Origin: Pseudomonadota bacterium
GTDB taxonomy: Bacteria; Pseudomonadota; Alphaproteobacteria; Rhizobiales; Beijerinckiaceae
Assembly (NCBI GenBank): GCA_020161575.1
Contig: JAIUNR010000002.1
Location: 248,001-312,000 of the forward strand
Reading direction: 5' to 3'
DNA: 64,000 nucleotides
The position numbers and the translations under genes were made by a program. This document shows positions 28,704 through 36,837 of this stretch, piece after piece (positions within the stretch are counted from its first letter, which is position 1; each line of letters begins with the position of its first letter). The notes under the pieces are model-generated. The model had not been told where the DNA came from. It saw only the letters and a program-made list of their open reading frames with translations, and made no database searches.

Positions 28704-30047
28704 ATGAACGCCCCCGTGACACCGCCCGCCATCGAGGTATCAAACCGCCGCATGCTTGTGCTCGCGGTGCCGATGATGCTCTCGCACATCACCGTGCCGC
28801 TGCTCGGCCTCGTGGATACGGTGGTGATCGGACAGCTCGGCGATGCCGCCCTGCTGGGCGGCGTGGCCTTGGGCGCGATCGTGTTCGATCTGCTCTTCTG
28901 GACCTTCGGCTCGCTGCGCATGACGACCATCGCCATGACCGCGCAGGCCACGGGCGCGGGTGACAGGAGCGAGGGCGAGCGTGTGCTGGCGCGCGCCCTG
29001 ATGCTCGCTTTCCTCATCGGCGCCGTGATGATGCTGATCCAGGTCCCGGTCATGGTATTCGCCCGGAAATTCGCCGGAGCGAGCCCCGAGGTCACTGCGG
29101 CGATGAGCAGCTATTTCGAGGTGCGCATCTGGTCCGCCCCCGCGGCACTCGCGAATTACGTGCTGGCCGGCGCCTTGCTCGGGCGCGGACGCTCCGGTCT
29201 GGCGCTCGCGCATCAGGCCATCATCAATCTGACCAATGCAGGGCTTTCGGTTGTTCTCGTCATGGGAATGAAACTGGGGGTGCCGGGCGTTGCGCTCGGC
29301 ACGGCGATATCCGAGTATCTGGGCGTCGCGCTGGGTGTCACGCTTCTGCTCACGCTGGGCGTTTCCTTCCGCCCGCTGCTCGACCGGGCCAGCTACGCGC
29401 GCAAGGCGGTTATCGCTGCGCTCGCCTCCAACCGTGATGCGGCCATCCGCAATGCCGGGCTGCTGATGGTCTTCCTTCTGTTCACGCGCACCGGCGCGCG
29501 CAACGGCGATATCGCGCTTGCGGCGAATTCGGTTCTCCAGAACCTCTGGCTTTTCGGTGCCTATTTCCTCGATGGATTCGCGACAGCCGCCGAAACGCTG
29601 TGCGGCATGGCCATCGGCGCCCGCGCGCGCGAGACCTTCCGGCAGGCTGTGCGGCTGGCAATCGTCTGGAGCCTTGGCACCGGAATCGTGATCGGCGCGG
29701 TCACGATCCTCTTCGGCAATGCCTTCATCGATTTTGCTACCGCCAATCCCGAGGTGCGGCAGGCGGCACGGAGCTTCCTGCCCTATGCCGCCCTCATGCC
29801 GGTGCTCGGCGCCATGGCTTTCGCCTATGATGGAATTTTCATCGGCGCGAACTGGACCAATGCGCTGCGCAACCAGATGATGATTGCCTGCGCGGGTTTC
29901 CTTGTCGCCCTCTGGCTGCTTTCGGGCATGGGCAATCAGGGGCTTTGGCTCGCCTTCCTGATTTTCATGGTCTTGCGCGGGACGATTCAGGCGAGCATGT
30001 ACCCTGCCCTCGCCGCCCGCGCCTTCCCCGCTACGCCGAGCCGATGA
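28704..30047 (+). CDS. MATE family efflux transporter (DinF-like)
   Basis: A 447-residue, 12-helix inner-membrane protein with the MATE N-terminal pattern MLVLAVPMMLSHITVPLLGLVDTVVIGQLGD and a mid-protein repeat. Close in style to DinF/NorM-type Na+ or H+ antiporters that export cationic drugs or metabolites. Its 3' end overlaps mbfA convergently by 17 bp. The substrate cannot be inferred. Confidence 0.9.
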   Translation: MNAPVTPPAIEVSNRRMLVLAVPMMLSHITVPLLGLVDTVVIGQLGDAALLGGVALGAIVFDLLFWTFGSLRMTTIAMTAQATGAGDRSEGERVLARALMLAFLIGAVMMLIQVPVMVFARKFAGASPEVTAAMSSYFEVRIWSAPAALANYVLAGALLGRGRSGLALAHQAIINLTNAGLSVVLVMGMKLGVPGVALGTAISEYLGVALGVTLLLTLGVSFRPLLDRASYARKAVIAALASNRDAAIRNAGLLMVFLLFTRTGARNGDIALAANSVLQNLWLFGAYFLDGFATAAETLCGMAIGARARETFRQAVRLAIVWSLGTGIVIGAVTILFGNAFIDFATANPEVRQAARSFLPYAALMPVLGAMAFAYDGIFIGANWTNALRNQMMIACAGFLVALWLLSGMGNQGLWLAFLIFMVLRGTIQASMYPALAARAFPATPSR

Positions 30048-31017
30048 AGATGCCCGCCAGCAGCACCAGCGCGCCGCCCACCACGACCTGAAACACCGAG
30101 CGCAGGAACGGCGTATCCATGTATTTGGTGCGCACCCAGGCGATCACAACCAGCTCCACGGCCACGATCGCGGCCGCGATCAGCGTCGCGATGTAGAACG
30201 CATTCGACCAATTATCCGGCACGAGATAGGGCAAGGTGTGGCCGATCCCGCCGATTGCGGTCATCAGCCCGCAGACCACGCCGCGCAGCCACGGCGAGCC
30301 GCGCCCGGAAATGATGCCGTCATCGCTCATCGCCTCCGTGATCCCCATCGAGATCCCGGCGCCGACGGAGGCCGCGAGGCCGACAAGAAACGTATTCCAG
30401 TTGTTATGCGTGGCGAAAGCCGCGGCGAAAAGCGGCGCGAGCGTCGAGACCGAACCGTCGATAAGGCCGGCAAGGCCAGGCTGTACGTAGGTCAGCACAA
30501 ATTGCCGGTGCTTGGCTGCGTCTTCCTCGCCCCGCGCCGCATCCGTCAGATGCGCCTCGGTCAGTTGATCGGCTTTCCGGCGATGCCCCCGCTCGACCTC
30601 GGCAAGATGAAGAAACAACTCGCGGATGCGGGTATCGAGCGACTGCGTCGCAGCCTTCTCGTAAAAATTCGCGGCCTGCATCTCCATGATGGCAGCCTCC
30701 TCGCGCATCCGCTCCGGCGAGAGATTCTTTGTCCACCAGACCGGACGGCGGGTGATGAACCCGCGCACATCCTCCCGCCGGATCGGCGGAAGATGCTCGC
30801 CGAAACGCGTGCGGTAAACCTCAAACAACGAGGCGCGATGGCCGCGCTCCTCCTCGGCCATGTCCTCGAAAATGCGGGCGGAGGCCGGGAATTGCTCGGC
30901 ACAGGCTTCGGCAAAGACCTGATAGATCCGGCTGTCTTCTTCCTCGTTGGCAATCGACAGCGCGAGCACCTCGCGCTCGGTAAGATCCTCGAGCGCCTTC
31001 TGTCCGAACAGGGCCAC
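30031..31017 (-). CDS. mbfA: membrane-bound ferritin / iron exporter MbfA
   Basis: A 328-residue fusion of an N-terminal ferritin-like/rubrerythrin four-helix domain (about 1-160, metal ligands in ANEEEDSRIYQ, AEEERGHRASLFE, EMQAANFYEKAA and LAEVERGHRRKA) with a C-terminal VIT1/CCC1-type five-helix transporter domain (PGLAGLIDGSVSTLAPLFAAA, GAGISMGITEAMSDDG). In Agrobacterium and Bradyrhizobium MbfA exports iron and protects against iron and peroxide stress. The start ATG lies 21 bp from an iron control element-like palindrome. Confidence 0.92.
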   Translation of the reverse strand: MALFGQKALEDLTEREVLALSIANEEEDSRIYQVFAEACAEQFPASARIFEDMAEEERGHRASLFEVYRTRFGEHLPPIRREDVRGFITRRPVWWTKNLSPERMREEAAIMEMQAANFYEKAATQSLDTRIRELFLHLAEVERGHRRKADQLTEAHLTDAARGEEDAAKHRQFVLTYVQPGLAGLIDGSVSTLAPLFAAAFATHNNWNTFLVGLAASVGAGISMGITEAMSDDGIISGRGSPWLRGVVCGLMTAIGGIGHTLPYLVPDNWSNAFYIATLIAAAIVAVELVVIAWVRTKYMDTPFLRSVFQVVVGGALVLLAGIFIGSA

Positions 31018-31037
31018 GACAATTCCCCCAGTCTTAG

Positions 31038-31054
31038 TTTGGAACGATTCTAAA
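31038..31054 (-). promoter_or_regulatory. Irr-type iron control element (ICE) before mbfA
   Basis: On the minus strand TTTAGAA-TCG-TTCCAAA is a 7-3-7 inverted repeat with one mismatch to the ICE palindrome TTTAGAA-N3-TTCTAAA bound by Irr. It lies 21-37 bp before the mbfA start codon, where a repressor would block the promoter. Irr repression of mbfA is known in Rhizobiales. Confidence 0.7.
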
Positions 31055-31144
31055 CATAGGGCAGGGCCGCGCGCGAGGCAAGCAGGGACATCAACCGCGC
31101 GATATATCGTTCCGAAGCCGGCGGCGATACGCCGCCGGAGGCCG

Positions 31145-31441
31145 TCAATGGGTCAGGATTTGCGCCGTGCTAATTCGGCCGTCACTCTGCTCATTACGCG
31201 CCTGCACCAGGCGCTGAAGAATGTGCTGGACAGCCAATTGATCCGCCGGCGCGAGAGAGGCGAAGTCCCGTAACAGGTTGAGATAGGCCGGATCACGCGA
31301 GTAGGAATAGATTTCAAGCATCCGCTCGGGGGAACATTCCTTGCTCTTGGCGATCTGGCGCCAGATCGCAAGGGCAACGCCCACATCAGCGGATGCGGTG
31401 GTGAGCTTCTGTCTCTTCTTCCTGGCTTTGGGGTCTTCCAT
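31145..31441 (-). CDS. 98-residue hypothetical protein
   Basis: An unrecognised small soluble protein. It begins with a basic stretch (MEDPKARKKRQKLT) and continues with amphipathic helices (VGVALAIWRQIAKSKECSPE, MLEIYSYSRDPAYLNLLRDF, QLAVQHILQRLVQARNE). A GGAGG ribosome site 5 bp before the ATG supports translation; the overlapping frame at 31446 has no such spacing. It stands alone between the APC permease gene and mbfA on the same strand. No function is proposed. Confidence 0.55.
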   Translation of the reverse strand: MEDPKARKKRQKLTTASADVGVALAIWRQIAKSKECSPERMLEIYSYSRDPAYLNLLRDFASLAPADQLAVQHILQRLVQARNEQSDGRISTAQILTH

Positions 31442-31539
31442 CCCATCCTCCGAAGTGGAGTGACATATGATTGTCCGGCCTCATCCGCCGACCGCGCAAA
31501 GCCCCGAAGGCATGACGCGGAAGGCGAATTTCGGATGGA

Positions 31540-32814
31540 TCAGGCCGGATCTTTCTTCCTCGTGCCCACCAGAACGCGCATCCGCGCACCGCCCTCCGAC
31601 ATGATGGCCAGGGCGATCAGGAGCGCCGGGTAGAGAACGGGAAAGCGCGACCAGCCAATGATCCCGGCAACGATGAGGATGACCGCCACCCCCAATATCC
31701 GCGGCCCTATCCCGCGCGAAAGCACGACAAGCGAGGCGGCCGCGATCGCGTAGAGGAGCAGGAAATTCAGCCCGGCGCGGGCAAGCATCGTGTCGAGGCC
31801 AAGGTGAAAGAGGAAATCTGTGACCAGCACGCTGATGATCGCCCCGACGGTCACGATGACGGCGCTCAGCGGCTGACCATTCCTGGTCGCGGCAAGAACC
31901 GGCGGCAGGATTCCATCCCGCGCAAGCGAGAAAACCATGCGTGAAACACCCCACACAGCCCCGGAAAGATTGGCGAGGATGATCAGTGCGGCGAGCACCG
32001 CCACCGCGATCGCCCCGGCCTCCCCGAGAACCGGCCGCACGAAGGCGACGAAAGGCGCTTCATGCGCACCGGCAAGATTCGTCTTCTGCGCCACGAAGGC
32101 GATCAGCAGATAGAATATCGTGACAATCACGAAAGAGGCGATCATCGCGATCGGGAAATCACGCCTCGGATTGGCGTATTCCTCGGCGCTGCCGGCCCCC
32201 ACTTCCCAGCCGGTAAAGGCAAAGAAAATCATCATGAACGGCGCGACCAATGTTGTCGCCGAGATTTGCGCAGGCAGGATCGGCGTCGATCCGCCGGCTG
32301 GTCCGGCATAAACGCCAAGCAACCCCGCCGCGAGGAAAACGGTGATCGCGACGACAACGAGAGAAGCGATCCAGCCCATGAGATTGGCCGCGCCGTTCCC
32401 CGGCAGCATGTGCGGAAGAAGCGCCACCAGGACGAGCAGAATCGCATGGAAGCGCGCATCCCCGCCCACAAGCGTCGCGAGGTAATGCCCGCCCGTCAAC
32501 GCGATCGCGGGAAGACCGAAAACGACCGCGCCAAGGAAGAGAAACGACGCGACCCTCTGTCCGAAGGGACCGAAGGCACGCCGGCCATAGGCAGCGAGAC
32601 CGCCAGCCTCCGGCATGCTTCTTCCCAGAATAACGAACACCGCAAGCAGCGGCACGGAGACCGCCGATGCGAGAATCCACGAGAGAAGAGCATGATCGCC
32701 AGCAATTTTCACCGCCAGTCCCGGCAGGGTCAGCAAGCCGGCGCCAATCACGATATTGATGAGCAACGCTGTGCCCTTGAACGCGGTCAGGGACTTTGCA
32801 AGATTCTGGGCCAT
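31540..32814 (-). CDS. APC-superfamily amino acid permease
   Basis: A 424-residue membrane protein with about 12 helices. The N-terminus LLINIVIGAGLLTLPGLAVK contains the G-x-G-x-x motif of APC transporters in helix 1, and helix 6 has APFMMIFFAFTGWEVG. Import or export of an amino acid or amine is expected; the specificity is unknown. It is the third gene of an operon behind the YqcI/YcgG and cupin genes (22 bp after the cupin stop; GGAGAGAG ribosome site), so it probably carries the substrate or product of those enzymes. Confidence 0.85.
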   Translation of the reverse strand: MAQNLAKSLTAFKGTALLINIVIGAGLLTLPGLAVKIAGDHALLSWILASAVSVPLLAVFVILGRSMPEAGGLAAYGRRAFGPFGQRVASFLFLGAVVFGLPAIALTGGHYLATLVGGDARFHAILLVLVALLPHMLPGNGAANLMGWIASLVVVAITVFLAAGLLGVYAGPAGGSTPILPAQISATTLVAPFMMIFFAFTGWEVGAGSAEEYANPRRDFPIAMIASFVIVTIFYLLIAFVAQKTNLAGAHEAPFVAFVRPVLGEAGAIAVAVLAALIILANLSGAVWGVSRMVFSLARDGILPPVLAATRNGQPLSAVIVTVGAIISVLVTDFLFHLGLDTMLARAGLNFLLLYAIAAASLVVLSRGIGPRILGVAVILIVAGIIGWSRFPVLYPALLIALAIMSEGGARMRVLVGTRKKDPA

Positions 32815-32836
32815 GCTCTCTCCGGTTCTCCGTTTT

Positions 32837-33148
32837 TTACGATAGCGAGACGTTGTGGAAGGCGATCAGATAGGTCGCTCCATCGTCGAGCGCCTCCGAA
32901 CCGTGCGGACTTCCCGCCGGTAGCGAGATAACATCGCCCGGGAAACACAGGCACTCGCCTTCACTCCAGTAAAAACGTAAGCTTCCATCCAGAACAACAA
33001 TCGTTTCATCGACCTTGTGCTGATGCCAGACATGTTCTTTTCGTGGAACATCACGTTGAACTTCAATACAGCCTTGATTTGGCAGCGTCTTTGTAATCAA
33101 CGCGGAAATATCCTTGATATCCGCCTTTGCCTTGTGAATCGTTGTCAT
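32837..33148 (-). CDS. single-domain cupin protein
   Basis: A 103-residue cupin with both metal-binding motifs complete: HVWHQHKVDETIVVLDG (H-x-H-x4-E-x6-G) and GDVISLPAGSPHG, giving the usual His3Glu site for Fe, Mn or Ni. It could be a dioxygenase, isomerase or sensor; sequence alone does not decide. Its ATG overlaps the stop of the YqcI/YcgG gene (ATGA), so the two are translationally coupled and probably act together. Confidence 0.85.
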   Translation of the reverse strand: MTTIHKAKADIKDISALITKTLPNQGCIEVQRDVPRKEHVWHQHKVDETIVVLDGSLRFYWSEGECLCFPGDVISLPAGSPHGSEALDDGATYLIAFHNVSLS

Positions 33149-33873
33149 GCGGCTTTCTCCTTACTTCTTGCAAGTTGATGAAACGGACATTTCATCTCTT
33201 CGTTGTTGTCTTCAAGAAAGTACTGTGCGAACTCCCGATTTTCGGGATTTCCATATTGGCCGAGCGCTGGCGATGGCGGGATGAGGTCGTAAGCGTCGAG
33301 GCGCTCGCGAACCTTGGCAAACGCCTTGGCCGCCGCCGCTTCGGTTCCCAGAATGTTGTCGAACACCCAGCGCGGCTGGAACGTCATCATGAAGCTCATG
33401 GAGCGCCGGCTCTGGCGCAGGATGTGCGCAGGCGTGTTGCAAACCACGAAGATCGGTTCCCCCGCGAAGGAAAATTCCCACAAGGGCGTATCGAGCTGCT
33501 CGGGCACATTCTCCGGCCACGGGCTCGGGTCGAGTTCATGAAGCTCGTTCAGAACATCCCAGAACTGATCCTTGTAGCTCGCCAGGCTTGCAACAGGACG
33601 CGGGCGGCTCAGCACCACGAGAGAGGTATTGGCGCCGAAGGAACGGGAATGTTGAACAAAGTCCCTCAACGGCCCAGCAAGGCCATGCGCATCAATCGTT
33701 TCAAGAAAAAGAAAGCGAAGCTGCCCTTTTTTGAAACCATTTATACCAAATATACAGGGGAATAGCCGTATCTCACTTTCAAGTGTGGACCTGAGGTCTT
33801 GGTATACAATGTATTGCCAATCACGCGGGGAGAAGCAGGCTTCGATATCACCTGCTTTTAGATACTCGGCCAT
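33145..33873 (-). CDS. YqcI/YcgG family protein (GntA-like putative N-hydroxylase)
   Basis: A 242-residue protein of the YqcI/YcgG family (PF08892): SFGANTSLVVLSRP, FWDVLNELHELDPSPWPENV, PLWEFSFAGEPIFVVCNTPA, FMMTFQPRWVFDNI and a late CPFHQL are family landmarks. One family member, GntA of guanitoxin synthesis, is a haem-dependent N-hydroxylase acting on a guanidino compound; most others are uncharacterised. The start at 33873 has a perfect AGGAGGATGCA ribosome site; the earlier ATG (33957) does not. It leads an operon with a cupin and an APC permease. Base composition here is more AT-rich than the flanks, which suggests acquisition. Confidence 0.78.
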   Translation of the reverse strand: MAEYLKAGDIEACFSPRDWQYIVYQDLRSTLESEIRLFPCIFGINGFKKGQLRFLFLETIDAHGLAGPLRDFVQHSRSFGANTSLVVLSRPRPVASLASYKDQFWDVLNELHELDPSPWPENVPEQLDTPLWEFSFAGEPIFVVCNTPAHILRQSRRSMSFMMTFQPRWVFDNILGTEAAAAKAFAKVRERLDAYDLIPPSPALGQYGNPENREFAQYFLEDNNEEMKCPFHQLARSKEKAA

Positions 33874-33967
33874 TGCATCCTCCTGCTGGGAACATGCCGG
33901 CATCTCGCCCGCCCAAAATGACGGTTTCCATCCTTCGTTTTGCTCTTTTGCGCTCAAACTGACGGCG

Positions 33968-33973
33968 TATAAT
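33968..33973 (+). promoter_or_regulatory. -10 element of the Lrp/AsnC gene
   Basis: A perfect TATAAT stands 31 bp before the ATG at 34005 and overlaps the in-frame ATG at 33972, which argues that translation begins at 34005. No good -35 lies at 17 bp, consistent with an activator-dependent or autoregulated promoter in the 131 bp divergent gap. Confidence 0.5.
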
Positions 33974-34004
33974 GGCGACTCGCGTATGGTGGGAGTATGC
34001 AGTT

Positions 34005-34550
34005 ATGCAAAATGGCGAGACGCCTGAAACGGCCTCCGGTGCGGCGCAACGGCATCGGCTTTCTCACTCCGACCGCCTGATCCTGGGGCTGTTAAAACAA
34101 GATTCCAGACGCACGATCTCCGAGATTGCCGCGACGATTGGCATGTCGCGAACCTCGATCAAAGATCGAATCGACATGATGAAAGAGAAGGGAATCATCC
34201 GCCGCTTCACGGTTGAGATTGCAGAAACGCAACAAGCGGAGCCTGCTTATGGAAGTGCATTCTTCCAGCTTCGGCTGAAGCGGCCTGTTTGTCGCCTCAT
34301 CTATTCGGCAATCAGCGGCTGGCCGGAATTGCTCGGATGCTGGTCCATCGCGGTGGAGCTGGACATGGTGGTTCTGGTGGCCGCCACATCCAACCGTGAG
34401 GTCGAAAGATTGAGGGACCGCCTGGCACGCCACCCGGAGGTCAAGACATTGCACACCCTCTCAATCCTGCGTGACTGGATCAATATCGGGGATTTCAGAA
34501 ATTCCGAGATCCTAGATGCGATCTCACTGAACAACAGCCATTCAGCATAA
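34005..34550 (+). CDS. Lrp/AsnC family transcriptional regulator
   Basis: A 181-residue regulator: an N-terminal winged helix (LSHSDRLILGLLKQDSRRTI SE-type Lrp start with SEIAATIGMSRTSIKDRIDMM as recognition region) and a C-terminal RAM-like ligand/oligomer domain ending LHTLSILRDWINIGDF. GGGAG lies 10 bp before the chosen ATG. It is divergent from the YqcI-cupin-permease operon and is likely its local amino-acid-responsive regulator. The RAM domain is poorly conserved, so the effector is unclear. Confidence 0.83.
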   Translation: MQNGETPETASGAAQRHRLSHSDRLILGLLKQDSRRTISEIAATIGMSRTSIKDRIDMMKEKGIIRRFTVEIAETQQAEPAYGSAFFQLRLKRPVCRLIYSAISGWPELLGCWSIAVELDMVVLVAATSNREVERLRDRLARHPEVKTLHTLSILRDWINIGDFRNSEILDAISLNNSHSA

Positions 34551-34592
34551 AGCACGCCCCCGATCTGGCATGCCGCTTTCTGGCGATGTCGA

Positions 34593-36023
34593 TCAGGTCT
34601 TGAACGCATCCAGTTGAATCTCGTCATCTGCCACCGAGCGCAGAAGCGCGCGATCGTGGCTGATCAGAACCAGGCCCAGGCCGGCATCATCCACAAGCTG
34701 CCGCAGCAGCGCCATTGTCTCGCGCTGGACCACCGGATCGAGCCGTGAGGTCGGCTCATCCGCGATGATCACCGTTGGATCGAGCAGAAGGATACGTGCG
34801 AGCGCAAGGCGCTGAGCCTCACCTCCCGATATCTCGCGGGGAAGCCGATCCATCAGATCCGGCTTCACCTTGAGACGTTCGAGAAGCGGCGGCAGGGCTC
34901 GGGCGACCGAGAGGCCCGTCTTCACGCTCTCAAGTGCCGTGAATTGTCGCGCGAGCGAAAGATGCGGCACGAAGGACTGGATCGGGTCCTGATGCAGCTT
35001 CTGGTACCGCTGCCGGAACCGCCGGATGGCGGATGGATCGGCCACGATATCCGCTCCGGCCCATTCCACGCTTCCGGCGAGCGGGCGCCGGAGACCCAGC
35101 AGGATATCGGCAAGCGTGCTCTTGCCGCCACCACTGGCGCCGGAAATCGCCAGAATGCTCCGCCGTGGCAGATGAAGATCGAGCCCTTTGAACAAGAGAG
35201 GCGCGCCCGGCCATCCAAAAGCAAGCCCATGGGCCGAAAGCGCGAGGTCGCTCATGTCGCAGCAGCGCGCGGAGCGAGACCAGTGTCGTGGGTCGGCCTC
35301 GAGCCAGGTGCGCCCGTAATCGCTTTCCGGTGCAGCGAGAACCCGCGCGCTATCACCGCGCTCGACAATCACGCCTTCGCGGATAATCGCCAATGTGCCG
35401 GGCAAAGCCTCCGCCATATGCCGGTCATGCGTGATGACAAGCAGACTGCGTCCCGCCGCGGCCAGCTGACGCAGGGTCGCGATCGCCTGCGTGACGCGCT
35501 CCGCGTCGAGGCCCTTTGTCGGTTCATCGGCAACGATGATCGGCGCCCCGACCCCCAAAGCCGAGGCAACAAGCACCCGCTGGGCCATGCCGCCCGAGAG
35601 CGCGAAGGGATAGAGATCCACGCTATGAACAGGCAGATCGAAAGCAGCCAGCGCCGGATCAACCGCCTCGTCGTCGAGGCCGGCCAGCGCCATCTGGCGC
35701 CTGATCTTCATGGTCGGATCCAACGCGAGGCTGGGCTCCTGCGGGATCAGCATGATCTGTTCGCGCCAAAGCCCGGACAGGGCGCGGCTATCCCCGGCGG
35801 CGATGGGTGGGCGCCCCGCCAGCATGATCTGGCCCGAGGCTTCGAGCCCCGGTGGCAGAAGGCCGAAAACCGCCTGCGCGATGAGGCTCTTGCCGCTCCC
35901 CGTCTCGCCGATCAGGGTCAACACGCCGCCGCGCGGCACCGCCAACGTCACGTCCCGGACAAGGATATGGCCATTGCGCTCACGGATGGTGAGATTCGTG
36001 ACGCTGAGAACCGGGTCAGCCAT
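34593..36023 (-). CDS. nickel/peptide-type ABC transporter, two ATPase domains in one protein
   Basis: A 476-residue protein holding two complete ABC ATPase units, equivalent to separate DppD and DppF (or NikD and NikE). Unit 1: Walker A GETGSGKS (about 37-44), signature LSGGMAQRV, Walker B IIVADEPTKGLD. Unit 2 (from about residue 255): Walker A GASGGGKST, signature ISGGEAQRLAL, Walker B VIIADEPTSRLD. It powers import by the two permeases encoded just upstream; its ATG overlaps the second permease by 8 bp. Confidence 0.9.
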   Translation of the reverse strand: MADPVLSVTNLTIRERNGHILVRDVTLAVPRGGVLTLIGETGSGKSLIAQAVFGLLPPGLEASGQIMLAGRPPIAAGDSRALSGLWREQIMLIPQEPSLALDPTMKIRRQMALAGLDDEAVDPALAAFDLPVHSVDLYPFALSGGMAQRVLVASALGVGAPIIVADEPTKGLDAERVTQAIATLRQLAAAGRSLLVITHDRHMAEALPGTLAIIREGVIVERGDSARVLAAPESDYGRTWLEADPRHWSRSARCCDMSDLALSAHGLAFGWPGAPLLFKGLDLHLPRRSILAISGASGGGKSTLADILLGLRRPLAGSVEWAGADIVADPSAIRRFRQRYQKLHQDPIQSFVPHLSLARQFTALESVKTGLSVARALPPLLERLKVKPDLMDRLPREISGGEAQRLALARILLLDPTVIIADEPTSRLDPVVQRETMALLRQLVDDAGLGLVLISHDRALLRSVADDEIQLDAFKT

Positions 36024-36837
36024 CGGAGCCTGCCTCCATTCGCGCGGCCAGCGCACGGCCAGCCAGGGTAAGTGACAGCACGCAGGCGAAGATCATCAGA
36101 CAGGGTGCGGCCATCTGGATGAGCCCTTCGGAAAGGAAGGGTAGAAGCTCATTGATCATCGCGCCCCATTCGGGCGTGGGCGGTTTCAGCCCCAGCCCAA
36201 GAAAACCGAGGGCTGAAATCGACATGATCGCCTGCCCCACGCCGAGGGTCGCAAGCGGCAGGATGGCCCGCAGCACAGGCGGCAGGACATGACGAAGCAG
36301 GATGACCCGCTCGGGAAATCCCGCCAGCCGGGCTGCCTCGACATGCCCCTGACGCAGGACACCTGTCGCCACAGCCTCCGTCATCCGGGCATATTGCGGC
36401 CAGAGCGCAAGATTGAGGCCGATCAACAGCGGCCAGATGCCCCCGCCGAGAAAGCCCGCGAGGAGCAAAGCGAGCAGTAATCCAGGAAATGCCAACATGA
36501 GATCGGCCGATCGCATGATCACCGCCCGCAGGAAGGCCCCGCTATTGGAAGCGGCAAGCCCGAGCGCGAGCCCCGTGCCGGATGCCAAAGCCACGCAGAG
36601 CACCGCGAGCCCCAGCGAATGAGGCGCGCCACTGAGCACGCGGGAGAGGATATCACGCCCGACATGATCCGTGCCGAGCCAGTTTTGGGAACTCGGCGCC
36701 TCCATCACGCGCAGCAGATCCTGCGCGGTGGGATCGAGCGGCGCAAGAACCGGGCCGAGGACCGCGATCCCCGCCAACGCAGCAAGCGCCCAGATCGACT
36801 TTGGAAACTGGCGCATCCTCTTGACGACACGGTTCAT
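36016..36837 (-). CDS. ABC transporter permease, DppC/NikC type
   Basis: A 273-residue inner-membrane protein with about six helices and the N-terminal pattern PTAQDLLRVMEAPSSQNWLGTDHVGRDILSRVLSGAP typical of DppC/OppC/NikC, with the cytoplasmic EAARLAGFPERVILLRHVLPP coupling loop. It pairs with the DppB-type permease, which overlaps it by 4 bp. The substrate is discussed at the binding protein. Confidence 0.9.
   Translation of the reverse strand: MNRVVKRMRQFPKSIWALAALAGIAVLGPVLAPLDPTAQDLLRVMEAPSSQNWLGTDHVGRDILSRVLSGAPHSLGLAVLCVALASGTGLALGLAASNSGAFLRAVIMRSADLMLAFPGLLLALLLAGFLGGGIWPLLIGLNLALWPQYARMTEAVATGVLRQGHVEAARLAGFPERVILLRHVLPPVLRAILPLATLGVGQAIMSISALGFLGLGLKPPTPEWGAMINELLPFLSEGLIQMAAPCLMIFACVLSLTLAGRALAARMEAGSDG

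Noticed and set aside
27293-29095. A 600-codon minus-strand frame spanning comM and the MATE gene
   Set aside because: It is comM read in another frame joined to the antisense of the MATE gene; the composition is Arg/Gly/Ala-rich and shows no domain, while both overlapped genes have clear motifs.
33874-33957. Upstream ATG (33957) as the YqcI start
   Set aside because: The ATG at 33873 has a perfect AGGAGG site at correct spacing; the extra 28 residues would lie in the divergent promoter.
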